From positions 290,471 to 354,470 of the forward strand of contig BCJC01000005.1 in the NCBI GenBank assembly GCA_001600175.1: 64,000 bases of DNA. Direction: 5' to 3'. The notes below the pieces were generated by a model. The model searched no databases. It was given only the letters and a program-made list of their open reading frames with translations, and was not told the DNA's origin. The stretch is from Erythrobasidium yunnanense (taxonomy: Eukaryota; Basidiomycota; Cystobasidiomycetes; Erythrobasidiales; Erythrobasidiaceae). Of the stretch, positions 9,629 to 20,572 are shown in pieces (the first letter of the stretch is position 1; every line of letters begins with the position of its first letter). The position numbers and the translations under genes are program-made.

Positions 9629-12449
9629 ATGGTAGAAGGCGAAGGGCCTCGCCGTTGGTACGCGAGATGGCGGAACCGGGAGGACGTTCGCAAAGGCAGC
9701 AAGACGTTCGCACGGGCTCGGGATCAAGCACAAGATGTTCGTATGAATGAATACACCACATCAAACATTTCCGGCGTACCGTCTACTGCAAACTCCCAGG
9801 TTCCCTTGGTCGGTCATGCAAGAAGCCGCGGGCAATCAGCAACAGAGATAATAGCTGCAAGCCAGTCACATCTACAAGTTCCAAGTAGCAATGTATCACC
9901 ATTGTCCACTCCCGGCGACGAGCTTGAAGGCAGCACGCCCGGTACTGCATCGCCCATCCAGCCGCTCCCGACACCCAGCTTGCAGGATGACCGGATATCC
10001 ATTAAGGACCACATGATGTACGGAGCGTCAGTAGGGCCGCAAATAAAGCAAAAGTCCGGACGGCTCCGCGACCCCATCAGCACTATCACCTCGTCGCTGC
10101 TGGGCTTTGGAAAGATAAGCAAGCACAGCAGGCAGAACGAGCCTATCGATGGCAACTCTTCCGGATCATCATCTGCGACTCTAACAGGATCAACGCCCAT
10201 CAAGGCTGTCATCTCGAAAGGCTCGAATGCTGGGGACAGCTCGCTTGACCAGGAGCTTGGGCATAAAGCTGGGTCAGGCAACGAAGGTGTCCTGCGCAGA
10301 GTATACGACACATGGGCACTCACATCCATTGCGACTGCCAATATCGGTCCTATAGCTGGTGAGGCATTTTCTGGCTTGGCGTTTGGTCGATTGACACCTG
10401 TGCGATAGCTGACTCAAACACTGTTATCTTTCAGGCGCTTTCTTCGGTGTGCATACTGCAAAGGAGTATGGAGGGTACTCAATGCTCTCCGTAGCTTGGC
10501 CGCTGTCCGGTATCTTTATGTGTCTTTTCGCTGCGGTGCTTGCAGAGATGTCTTCCAGCTATCCAGTCGCAGGTGCCATGTGAGTAGACTAGTGAACCTC
10601 TCTCAGACTGTAGCTCACCCCGCATCTGCTTAGGTACACCTGGACCTTCCGCTTGTGCCGGTTGTCTCCAACTTTGCGGCCTCTAGCCCGCTTCTTGTCC
10701 TGGCTTAGCGGTTCCTTCCTTCTATGCGGCCACATCTTGGCTCAAATGGTTGTCGAATGGCAAATAGCCACAATACTACAAGGGCTCATCGTTATATATG
10801 CTCCCGACTATCAACCCACAGTCTGGCGAACCATCTTCTTCGCTTGGGCAGGTCTAGTGGTGTCGGCACTCGTAGCTGCATCGTCTTTCGGTCGCAACCC
10901 TTTATTATGGAAGTTCGTCTCTGGCCAGATGATCGCTACAGTCCTTATGATCGTGGTTTGCGTGTTTGCCTGTGCGCCCCACCGCAAGTAAGCTCAAAGC
11001 GTGCTAATATACGAATGAGTAAAGCTGATATCACCTTAATAGCTCCGCCTCTTATATTTTTACAACCTACGAGAACAATACAGGCTTCACAAATAAAGGC
11101 TACGTCTACCTGCTCGGCTGGGTTCTCACAACTATTGCAACTGGCTACGATGTTGCAGGTCATCTAGCAGAAGAAGCGAAGAACCCGACAAAGACAGTCC
11201 CAATGGCCCTCTTCTGGTCGACTGCCATCTCCTACCTAGTAGGATGGGTCCTCATGCTCTCCCTGATGGCGGTGTCGCACGATGTTGCCCATGGCCCCGA
11301 TGCCCCGATACGAGACTATTCAGCCCCTGCTCAAATACTGGCCGCAGTGCTCCCTCGGCCTTTGGCCTTCGTGGTCTTGGTTATGATACTTTTCACTATG
11401 GAGTTCCAAGATATTGCGCAACTACTGGCATCGTCGCGCTTCGTTTGGGCACTCTCGCGGGACTCTGCGCTTCCTCTATCTACATATTTCCGACATCTCA
11501 GCGTCAAGAAGATTCCTGTGCGAGCTACCTGGATCATCTGCGCTGTAGTCGCTCCCTCGCTTATGCTCATCGCTACCGATCGCAAGATAGCTACTTCTCT
11601 CATGCTTCAAGGCTGTGGCGGGTCTCTCATACTCGCATACGCTTTCCCAGTCATCTGCTACCTCTTCTGCGATAAAGGCGCGTTGGACATCGATGGCAGA
11701 AATGAATGGACACTCCGGGGCTGGAGCAAGTATATCGCCTACGTGGCTATGGCATACGTCGCCTTGATCATAGCTTTCATGGCTGCCCCAAGCAGACGGC
11801 CTATGACTGCTTGTTAGTCTCATCTTTCCTCGTGTTATAGGCTAGAACTGACATTGACCGCTCTACAGCCAGCATCTCGTACGCGCCAGTCGTACTAGTC
11901 GTTGTCGCTCTCGCCTCTTTCCTCACCTGGGTTGTGTATGGGAACTCGCATTATGCTGGGCCCATCAAGAGTATTACGATATATACCGTAGGCCACGAAG
12001 TCGAGCTACCTAAGACCGGGAGTCGATCCATGAGCAATAGGCATGCGACACCGAATAGCGCCAAGCCATCAACGCCAATCGGCGTTGGCCTCTCAACAAC
12101 TCAACTTGAAGTTGGTAAAACGGCCAATCTATACTCAGAGAGCTTACTCAGCCTTGATTGGCGGCAACAACAAGGAGGAAGAGGCGCTCCAAACGCCAGC
12201 CAGTCCGGCTTCACCGAAGGTAGCAGTGCTTTCGAGACAGACTATACGGGTACCGACTTCACCGATACCCAGGGGACAGGCATGACGGAGTCTGTCCTTA
12301 GCTTGGATGGCGAAGAAGATGATAGGTCGCCGAACATATCGCGCCACCCGAGCGCCTCAAATACGCTTCAGCCGCCTGCTCCAACCAGAACGAGATCAGC
12401 GCGGATACCTCCGCCGACTGTGTTGCCCTCCGATCTACCTCGACGGTAG
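9629..12449 (+). CDS. APC-superfamily amino-acid/GABA permease
   Basis: Plasma-membrane or vacuolar secondary transporter with at least five exons. Hydrophobic segments begin at WALTSIATANIGPIAG and GAFFGVHTAKEYGGYSM, followed by AGAMYTWTFRL, a typical TM3 junction. The consensus block GYDVAGHLAEEAKNPTKTVP is the AAT-family signature seen in fungal GABA/choline permeases. ASSRFVWALSRDSALP is the TM8 block. The protein has an N-terminal tail of about 230 polar residues before the first membrane segment and a C-terminal Ser/Thr/Gly-rich tail of about 160 residues. Both are much longer than in typical family members and may carry trafficking or phosphorylation control (inference). Substrate cannot be told from sequence. 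Confidence 0.85.
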
Positions 12450-12909
12450 CGGACATTTTCAATGCTTCAACTGTCTCACATAGCAATGTATCAACACCAT
12501 CGACAATCAAGAAGATGTACAATTAGTTTCACTTGGGGACGGGCTACGATAAAGTAGCAGAAATGGGATGGGTCAGAGGCTGTACGGGTTGTGGAATACT
12601 ACTAGATCAGTATATCTGTCGTTGTGACTGTACATAGCATGGCTCTCCCGTAATTACCCAAGTAACTTGAGCAAAGTCAGCGATTAATCGTGGTAACCAC
12701 CATTGGTAGCCTCGCACTTCTGCAACAACTGCCAATTGCGAGTTGTCATTCCTTTGGTGTAGACGTCTCGTTGGACGAAGTGATGGTATGGCATTGAATG
12801 CTACGACGATGTACTATACATGCTAGCTAGGCGATACAGACGCAGTCCTGTGCTATATGGTGATCCGAAAGCACCCAGCCCACTTCATGCCTAACTTCCC
12901 ACTATGACT
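12450..12909. other. convergent intergenic region
   Basis: 460 bases between the 3' ends of the permease and the desaturase. It should hold both terminators. No ORF or repeat of note was seen. Confidence 0.5.
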
Positions 12910-14543
12910 TCACTCATCTTTCAGCCCTCCCAAGTCCCCTTTCCCACCTGCATGCTTAACATCTTCCAAGCCATCCCCTGCCATCTGACCCTTTGGCGAA
13001 ACCCTCTTCACTCTCGAAAAGAGTCCTACGTCCGTCTCGAATATAAATCTATACGTGACCATGATCCACGATTTATGGTCTGGCAGTTCCCTGTAGTACT
13101 CGTTTGCGATCGCGTTGAGTTTGGGTAACCTAGTCCATGGAATGGAAGGGAAGTCGTGATGCTCATTGTGGTAGCCTACGTTGTACGTCAACTTGTTGAG
13201 CACACCATAGTATGACCATGTTTCTTGATCGTAGGAATCGAAGAGATAGTGCTCGGCAATGAAGTGCGCGGCACATGGATGTAACGAGCCAGCGAAGAAA
13301 GAACTCATGATGAAGTAGATAATAGGGTATGCAGGATGCTCGAGCTGGAGATAGCTCTTGCCGACGGTATAGACGAGATAGTCGAACGTGAGCTGGATAG
13401 TGAGGTTGAAGGCGTGCCAGCGCGTGAGCTTCTGCGATCGCACGAAGCCAGGTCGGAGTGCGTAGAAGAGAATTTGGAAGGTGCTGGTTGAACAAGAGGA
13501 TGCTCTAAGTATAAGCTACTAGGACCGCTGGAATGAGACTTACCAGAAGAAAGCTTTGCCCGCTACGTTCTTCAGTACAAGCAGTTCTGCCCGCGTAGGT
13601 AGGTCTGTATCGATACCATCGACCCCGAGAGCCCTGTGATGTCTGGTGGAGTACCTTGTCAGCTGTGCTCGGCACACATCAGTGAGGACGTTCGCACTTA
13701 CTCCATGTGATACTTCTTGAACATCATAGCGTAGGGAATGCCAATTGGCAGGTTTGCGAACATTGCAAAGAATCTGTTTGACTTGATGCCCTTGAAAGCG
13801 AGATTGTGCGTGATCTCGTGGATCTATTATTGAAGAGACCATCAGTATCGTTTTCGTTATATCATTAGCGAGAGCTACCTACCGCTAAGAACAGATTCTG
13901 GTTGCAGGTCCCGCCGACGAGGTACGCCACCGCCAAGAATCGCCAACTTAGGGGAGATGTGTCGCGCAGGCAGTATGCAGTGAAAAGCTGGATGGACACG
14001 ACGAGGAGCACGACGTATTTTGTTAATGGTTCATAGCCCATAAGCTTGACGACTTCTGGGTGGTCTTTGAGGATTGCACGACGCCGCGAGCGGTGGGGCT
14101 CTTCTGTGTGCTGCCATAGCCAGTCGTTGGGGTCCTGTAGCACGTATGATGGATGTCATGTTGTATGTATGAATTGCAGATAGTAGCGTAGGCGTATTTC
14201 GTTGCGAACGTATTGAGAAAGTCAGATGGTTCGACAGATTGAAACGTCGAAACCAAGGCAGGGAGGGAGCATGTAAGAGACAGCAGTAAGCATGATATGC
14301 ATTAACGAGAATGCATGTATGGCTTACCTGCGATGGCACCGTGTTGGGCTTCCATTTTGAGGGCGCTGAGCGTGTCGCGGTCGCTGAAGACGCTTCGTTC
14401 TCCTCATCTGATCCAGCTGAAGACGACGACGACGAGAGTTCTGACGCTGTTGATGCGAGCTCGCTAGTCTCTAGGCCTGCGCTGACTTCTTCTGGCTTGA
14501 AGGCTTCTGCCCCTGCGAGCAGCGAATAGTCGATAGCGCCCAT
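12910..14543 (-). CDS. sphingolipid delta-4 desaturase (DES1/DEGS family)
   Basis: ER membrane di-iron desaturase that introduces the delta-4 double bond into dihydroceramide. Five exons; the first intron (14135-14327) is long for this window at 193 nt. After a Ser/Glu-rich N-terminus of about 65 residues come [18 protein letters not shown] and [14 protein letters not shown], hallmarks of the N-terminal DES lipid-desaturase domain. The three histidine boxes are present: HEITHN, HMEHH (the second box is split by an intron) and HNEHHDFP. Membrane helices flank them. The start ATG at 14543 follows an upstream non-ATG frame. The product connects with Kei1 elsewhere in the window only through the general sphingolipid pathway; the genes are not adjacent. 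Confidence 0.93.
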
Positions 14544-14760
14544 CTTGTAGAACAAACGCGCAGCTAAGTCGATAGCGAGCGTGTTATTGAGCCAGGGTAT
14601 CTACCGATGGATACGTCCTGAAGTGCTTAAAAGGTATGTCAAATATTTTGATGGTCGTGGCAAGAGCAAGGTCAGGCCTTAGATATGCAAAGTAGGTACG
14701 GCTGAAGATGCAAGACTGCGTTGCGATGTGATACGAAATTCATATGATCATCACAGCGTA

Positions 14761-16845
14761 CTACTCCAACAGCTCCTTCAGTAACCGAGTAATCATGCTA
14801 CCAGGATGTGCACCTCTGCGAACGAGATTATGCGGAGATTTGGTCAGTACAGCATAGTAACCCCTTCAGAAAGGCTGACTTACAGATTACTGATATATAG
14901 ATCCACGAGGTCGCCTGGCACTCTGTCGTAGTATGGCGCAAGGACGTCCACATCGACATTTGCTTTGTGGAGTTCCGACTGTGTTATCGAATCTCCATTC
15001 TGGCTCTCTTCGCCCTGATAATTCTCCCCACTCTCACTAGCAGGTAGGGATAGAAGGACATCCAACGAGTTGCCATAATCAAACTCATCTTCCCTCCCTC
15101 CCTCTTTCAGGAAACTGAACTCGGGAGATACTTTGAACATCCCGCTTAACACTATGACGGGGACTTTCTGCTCTCGAGCTGTCACGACGAGTGGTAATGT
15201 ACCGCTTATTGCGAGTAGACTGCCATCTGCGCGTATGGAGTGCGCACCGATGATGATCTTTGAGATCCGCGAGAGCAAGGAATAAATGCCAGAGTCCGGT
15301 ATTAGGAGCGTAGGTATCCCTGAGGATGATAAGGAAAGGGCAAGCTTCCGCCCAAGATACGAAGGTGCCGTCTCAGCCACGACGACCGTGATCTTGCGTT
15401 TCCGTGAAGCGGCTCGCAAGAAAGCTTCGACAGTCCGCGAGTATCCTATCGTCAGAATAATCTCTCTGCGAATGGAAAGAACGTAAGTTGCGGAGCGCAG
15501 GGCCGAGAAATGCGAGATTGCTCCTCACGCCGAATGGATGTGCTCCATGGCCTGCGCCGATATCTGATCTCGATTTATAGCCAGCTCTTCCAACAACTCC
15601 GTTATTGCATCCAGGAAGACAGGTTTCAGCGCTCCCGCTTTCCTTGAGAACTCCGCTTCAAGTCTGCTTGCATAGCTCGTCGACGTTGACGGTTGCGCTT
15701 GATTATGGAGAGACGACAAAGAAGTGGTAGAAGATGCAAGAGCGATGTTCTTGATTGCTGATTTGGAAGGTGAGCTAGCTCGCATCGCTAAACCAGGTGA
15801 GTCGAAAGGCGTGCTTGCAGGATAAGGCGTCGTAGGCGTCTGCGAGCCGCTATTATCGGACATTGAGATATTGCTGAATGCAGCTGAAGTGTCGAGCGAG
15901 TTCTTCTTGTGTCCTAGCAGCTCGAATATGCTATTCGTGCCAATAGGGTGGATCTGGCTTGTTGATGCTGATGACTGCGGGTGATAGCTGTGTATTTGAT
16001 TCGCTAAGCTATCGGTTGACATGTTGTTCGCTCTGGAATGCGAATAGTTCTGTAGCTCCTCGAACGGGAAATGCGACATCTGCCTCTTCATCCCTGGTGG
16101 AAAGCCGAAAGAAGCTGAAGTATCGAGTGGGAAGGCAGCGAAGGGAGTAGAGACAAGACTCCCAGGTGTCTCGACTGCCGGCGAACCATATGAAATAGGG
16201 GAGGTAGCTTGTGCAGGCTGGAGATGCGGAGGAAGGGCGCTGCTACTGCTCTGGGAGGTAGGTGAAGATGCTTGATGTTGAGGTTGTTGTTGTTGAACGA
16301 TGGTTGCGATTGCAGATTGCAATGCAGTATGGTATTCCTCGCGTAAGAACTTGAGGATTCGCAAGAGGACATTGTTGATGACGGGTTCTGCGCACATTGA
16401 CCAAGAGCATCTCAGTATCTTTGTATACACGTCAAGAGAATAGATGCGACACACCTTTCCGCCCGGCATCCTGCAAGCGTTGCCCGACCTGAGTCAGAGC
16501 TTCGAGCAGACCTTCAAAGCTTGTAACTTTCGCAGCCTCTACTACGTCGCGTAAAAGGTTGACCGTCTCGATAGCTACATTGTGCGACCCGACGAGCTGG
16601 CTGCATTACCGAAGTCACGAAGTAGAGAAAACCAAAAGAAAGTCAGCCTTGATGGGGAGGGTTTAGGGTGGAGTGTAAGGATGAAGCACCGTCTCTTCAA
16701 GCGTAGGACAAGAGCATCGATCTTGCGGGCTATCTCTGCATTTGCATTCGCCAGCAGACCTGCAGCTTCCTGATAAATTGGCGACACTTTCGTAAATCAG
16801 TTTGGCGCGCTGTCATCCAGTCGCTGTGATTGATGTATGCACCAT
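14761..16845 (-). CDS. GCD7: translation initiation factor eIF2B subunit beta (Gcd7)
   Basis: Regulatory subunit of the eIF2 guanine-nucleotide exchange factor in the cytosol. Six exons in my model. The N-terminal helical part reads EIARKIDALVLRLKRR then QLVGSHNVAIETVNLLRDVV and LQDAGRKEPVINNVLLRI. The conserved Rossmann-like core is AINRDQISAQAMEHIHSAE, ILTIGYSRTVEAFLRAASRK, VVVAETAPSYLGR, SLLSRISKIIIGAHSI and the end VDLYISNLGAHPGSMITRLL. Between LREEYHTAL and the core lies an extra stretch of about 215 residues rich in S, Q, P and T, where other eIF2B beta proteins have a short linker. The start is uncertain: the best model is ATG at 16845 directly followed by a 73-nt intron (16770-16842) and then EAAGLLANANAE. 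Confidence 0.9.
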
Positions 16846-17376
16846 AGTGTCGTCTGCGTATTAGAAGGCTTCGTTTTTATGGCCAGGAATTCGTGCAAGT
16901 CGAAAGCACGGGTTGTTCTCAGAGCGACTAGAGAAATGAAGAAGATCTTCAAGGGCTGATAAGCTGAAGAAGCTTCCATTCTACAAATACAACCACGCAA
17001 TCTACGTTGATCCTGGTTATGGCTGCTTGTCTGCTTTCGAGAATCTGGAAGGCCTGGTTCTGCCGGCGACTTCCCCATCTACCTTCAGAGAGTCGGTAAT
17101 GCTTCTGCAGACCGTTCGCGGAGACTCTTACTTTCATGCTCTGGACTTTCGAGCCCGCAAAAACACGTCAACCCCCTCCAGGAGGTCCCCTTGCGCTTGG
17201 CTGTTGATTTCCGATTTCCCTGCTCTGTTTATTTGTTTACTCTGCCCTCCTTCTCTCTTCTCTTTCCTAACCATTTCCTCTTACTCTGCTCTGCTCGAAA
17301 CACCCACTGACCTCGGGATCTCCTTCCCGCATCACCTGCTAACCGCATCCACAATCTTTAACCCTGCAGATTCAAG
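16846..17376. promoter_or_regulatory. divergent intergenic region, eIF2B beta / CPL1-like gene
   Basis: 531 bases with no supported gene. The part next to the CPL1-like start is pyrimidine-rich (long CT runs around 17220-17300), common upstream of strongly expressed fungal genes. An additional 5' exon of eIF2B beta here cannot be excluded. Confidence 0.4.
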
Positions 17377-20300
17377 ATGCTGGTATCACGCTCGACACTG
17401 CTAGTACCGCTAGGCGCCCTCCTTGTCTCTCTCCCGTCTGTAACGGCTGCCTTGCGTCACGCAACGGTAGCGCTGGTCGATGGGTCAGTTCATATGCAGC
17501 TACCTGCAGCATCTGAATAGTGGACTGACTGCGTCTCCGTAGATTCTCTGGCTCGAATAATGCTGTAAGCCGGAAAACGAAAGAACTCTGTTGGCAACCC
17601 TAAGCTAAGACGACAATACAGGGAATTGCCAACGGAGTGACACATGAAGCTTGTGCTACTCAGGCCTTGAAGTCGGTCGCAACAGTCTATCAATACAATA
17701 GCGCGACCAAGGCCTGCCAGTATGGGGCACCTTTGCCCTATGCGAGCGTCTTTGGCAAGCCTGCAAGCCCCGGCGTCTACACGGGCTACATTGGTATAGA
17801 CTGTGCTACTATCGCGTATGTCAAGCGCCGCCCGCTCCCCACATCCGATAGATCCGCAAACTGACTCTGTGTGTACATGTCCGCAGAAACAATGCTTTGG
17901 CAAATGGAGCCGTCGTAAGATCGTACTTCATGGACACGGCCAGGCTAGCACAGGTGCGGGCAACCGTCACTACGTCTCCATTAGTATGTACATGGCTTGC
18001 CTGAGATTCATTACGCAGCTGAACTTAGATATCAGCCTGGCGCGTCCCTTTCCCTCGATCGTGCGGCCTGCGAGCAAAGATGCTTTGAAGACCTTGCATG
18101 CGCTGCCTCTGTCTACGGCAACGGGGGCCTTTGCAAACTCTTCAGTACCTCGATAAATAGTCTTACATCTGGGTTCGATGCCATTTCTATAATAGGTGGC
18201 TGCGATGTCGCGTGAGTCTTCTGCTTGTTCCTCAGGGCAATATGACTGACGCGTATATGCAGCCGAGCTGCCTTAGTCGGCGTTCCGGCAACATGTACCG
18301 ATGCCTTCCGCGTCACAAGCTGCCCCACAGGCAGCATCAAGAATTCAGACGAGAGCGGCTGCCTCAAAGCTACCGACTGCGGCGGCATTCTAGCTGGCTC
18401 GCTGGAAAAAAAACCCCACTTCTGCCAACTATGGCAAATGCTCGTGCAACGCCCTCCACGCCCCCGTTTCAGACGGCTCGACATGCGTATCTACTCTAGC
18501 GTGCCTTGGTGGGAAGGTACGGGATGTAGTACCAGGGTCATCGACTGTGGGACAGTGCATCGCGTGCCCCGCAGGCAGCGTCGCGAACTCTGCCGGTACT
18601 GCATGCATCAAAGACAACGACTGCGGCGGCATTCTAGCTGGCTCACTGGAGAAAAACCCCACTTCTGTCAACTATGGCAAATGCTCGTGCAACGCCTTGT
18701 ACGCCCCTGTCTCGGACGGCTCGACATGTGTGTCCATTGTTCCGTGCCTCGGTGGGACGGTACGGGATGTGCTACCAGGGTCAACTACCGTGGGACAGTG
18801 CATATGCCCGACCGGCACTATCTTCAATAGCTTGAAAACCAGCTGTTTATCAACAAGCTGCCCTCCCGGCAGGACTCGAGATATCGTCGTCACTTCCCCC
18901 AAATACGACACCTGCGCATGCGGAACTGGTTTCATCTCCGCTTCAGACGGAATAGCCTGTATCAAGCCTATCACCTGTCCTCCTGGGCAGACTCAAGACT
19001 TGACCGATGTCACGGAACCAGGTTCTTGCAAATGCGGTCTTCCCAATCAGGTTTACAACTCCGACAAGTCCGCATGCGTGAGCACTCTTCCCTGTCCTGT
19101 GAACGGCTTCCAGGATCTGGTGAAAACGTCGCCGACATACAACACTTGTCAATGCAAGTCTGGCTTCGTCTTCAACACGGCGCACAACGCTTGTCTGGAG
19201 CAGCTCACGTGCCCTCCAGGCCTGTCTCAGAATCTCGACATCATTGTCGGACCTATACCTCTAGGAACCCCTGGGTGTAAATGCACAGATCCTCTTCAGG
19301 TACTCAACTCCGACAAGTCGGCCTGCGTCGACCGTCTGCAATGCCCACTCAACGCCGTCCAAAACCTGGTTACTGGCTCATCTGGCTATGGCACTTGCCA
19401 ATGTAACACGGGCTTCATCTTCAACACCGAGAAGACGATATGTCTACCCAAGCTTTCGTGCTTACTTCCGAATCAGATCCAAAACCTGGATGTCAAGAAT
19501 CTTCTATCGTCGTGCATCTGCAAATCTGGCTTCCTCTTCAACTCTGCTGGTACGGCTTGTCTGGAAGAGATCACTTGCCCTCTAGGCTTGTCGCAGGATC
19601 TCGATGTCCTCCTCGGTCCCTCAAAGTGCAAGTGCTCCAGTCCACTGCAGATTCTGAACTCGGACAAATCAGCATGCCTGAACATCCTCAATTGTCCTCT
19701 CAACGCTATTCAGGATCTAGTGTCCACTTCACCAACTTATGGATCATGCCAATGCACCTCGGACTTTATCTTCAACAAGGCAGGCGACATCTGTCTCCCT
19801 AAACTCTCCTGCTTGCTACCCAATCAGATACAAGATCTGGATGTCACCACCGCCGGATCTTCGTGCATTTGCAAGGCTGGATCTATCCCCTCCACTATTC
19901 CCGTTCTCGGGTGCATTGTGGATGCATTATGCGACGCCAATACCGCACAGCAGGATCTCGCCGTCGCCGTTCCAACATGTCTATGCAAGTTGGTCGGTTC
20001 TGTTTTAGCAACAGGCGGCAAGTCTTGTCTAAAGCTGGGCGCAAGTCAAGTCGTGGGAGGTGCGCGCAAGAAGAAGCGCAATCTATCAGATGAAGCAGCT
20101 CTGTGTCCACCTGGATTAGAGGCTTGGTAAGTTGCGGCATAAGAAGATGACATTAAGCGAAACGCATTGATTGATATATTTCCTCGTTCTTCAGCTCGAT
20201 CGGATCACATGATGGCTACGAATGCGTGGACCTGTCAGAAGAGCTGGAACGATGCGGTCACTGCAACAACAACTGCTTGGACATTGAAGGAGTTGATGGC

Positions 20301-20456
20301 GTTTCATGCTCTGCTGGCAGCTGTCAGATCTGTTAGTTTTCACTTCCTACTTCGAGATCAACCAGCTGACTCCGAGTTGCAGTCTCATGTGCACCAGGCT
20401 ACAAGCTAGCTTTCGATAGCAACGTGTGCAGACCTCGAATCGCAAAACGCCATTGA
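17377..20456 (+). CDS. secreted Cys-rich CPL1-like protein with internal repeats (frame broken once)
   Basis: Starts with a signal peptide (STLLVPLGALLVSLPSVTA). Next come PAN/Apple-like segments (AACEQRCFEDLACAAS, LCKLFS), spread over several short exons. The middle is an array of about a dozen Cys-rich units of roughly 40 residues (CPxG...Q(D/N)L...C.C..G..FN....CL). A dibasic site KKKR follows, then the C-terminal domain CPPGLEAC.., YECVDLSEELERCGHC, VDGVSCSAGSCQI, SCAPGYKL and the end KRH. That C-terminal pattern matches the CPL1-like domain first known from a secreted Cryptococcus protein linked to capsule and virulence. An eight-A run at 18416-18423 shifts the frame by one base between upstream and downstream exons. 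No donor site lies nearby to explain it. Function is inferred from family only. Confidence 0.8.
18375..18860 (+). repeat. tandem duplication inside the CPL1-like gene
   Basis: Two near-identical units begin at 18375 and 18619 with DCGGILAGSL and share GKCSCNAL, DGSTCVS and STVGQC. The offset is 244 bases, one more than 81 codons. The extra base is in the A-run of the first copy. Nucleotide identity is high over about 200 bases, so the duplication is young. Confidence 0.85.
19207..19880 (+). repeat. higher-order Cys-rich repeat (three-unit block, two copies)
   Basis: The units fall into types that recur in the same order: TCPxGLSQ(N/D)LD with NSDKSAC, then CPLNA(V/I)Q with CQC, then SCLLPNQIQ(N/D)LD with SSCICK. 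The block starting near 19207 is repeated near 19570, about 120 codons later. This points to block duplication rather than growth by single units. Confidence 0.8.
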
Positions 20457-20572
20457 GGCAGATTATCCTTTCACGATTTCTCATGCTAGACTTTCTCTTT
20501 GCTTTTCTTATCAGGGCTATAAGTCATTTAGAAGTGTATCACATCAGCATTAATTATCCTTATCTCCGTGCT

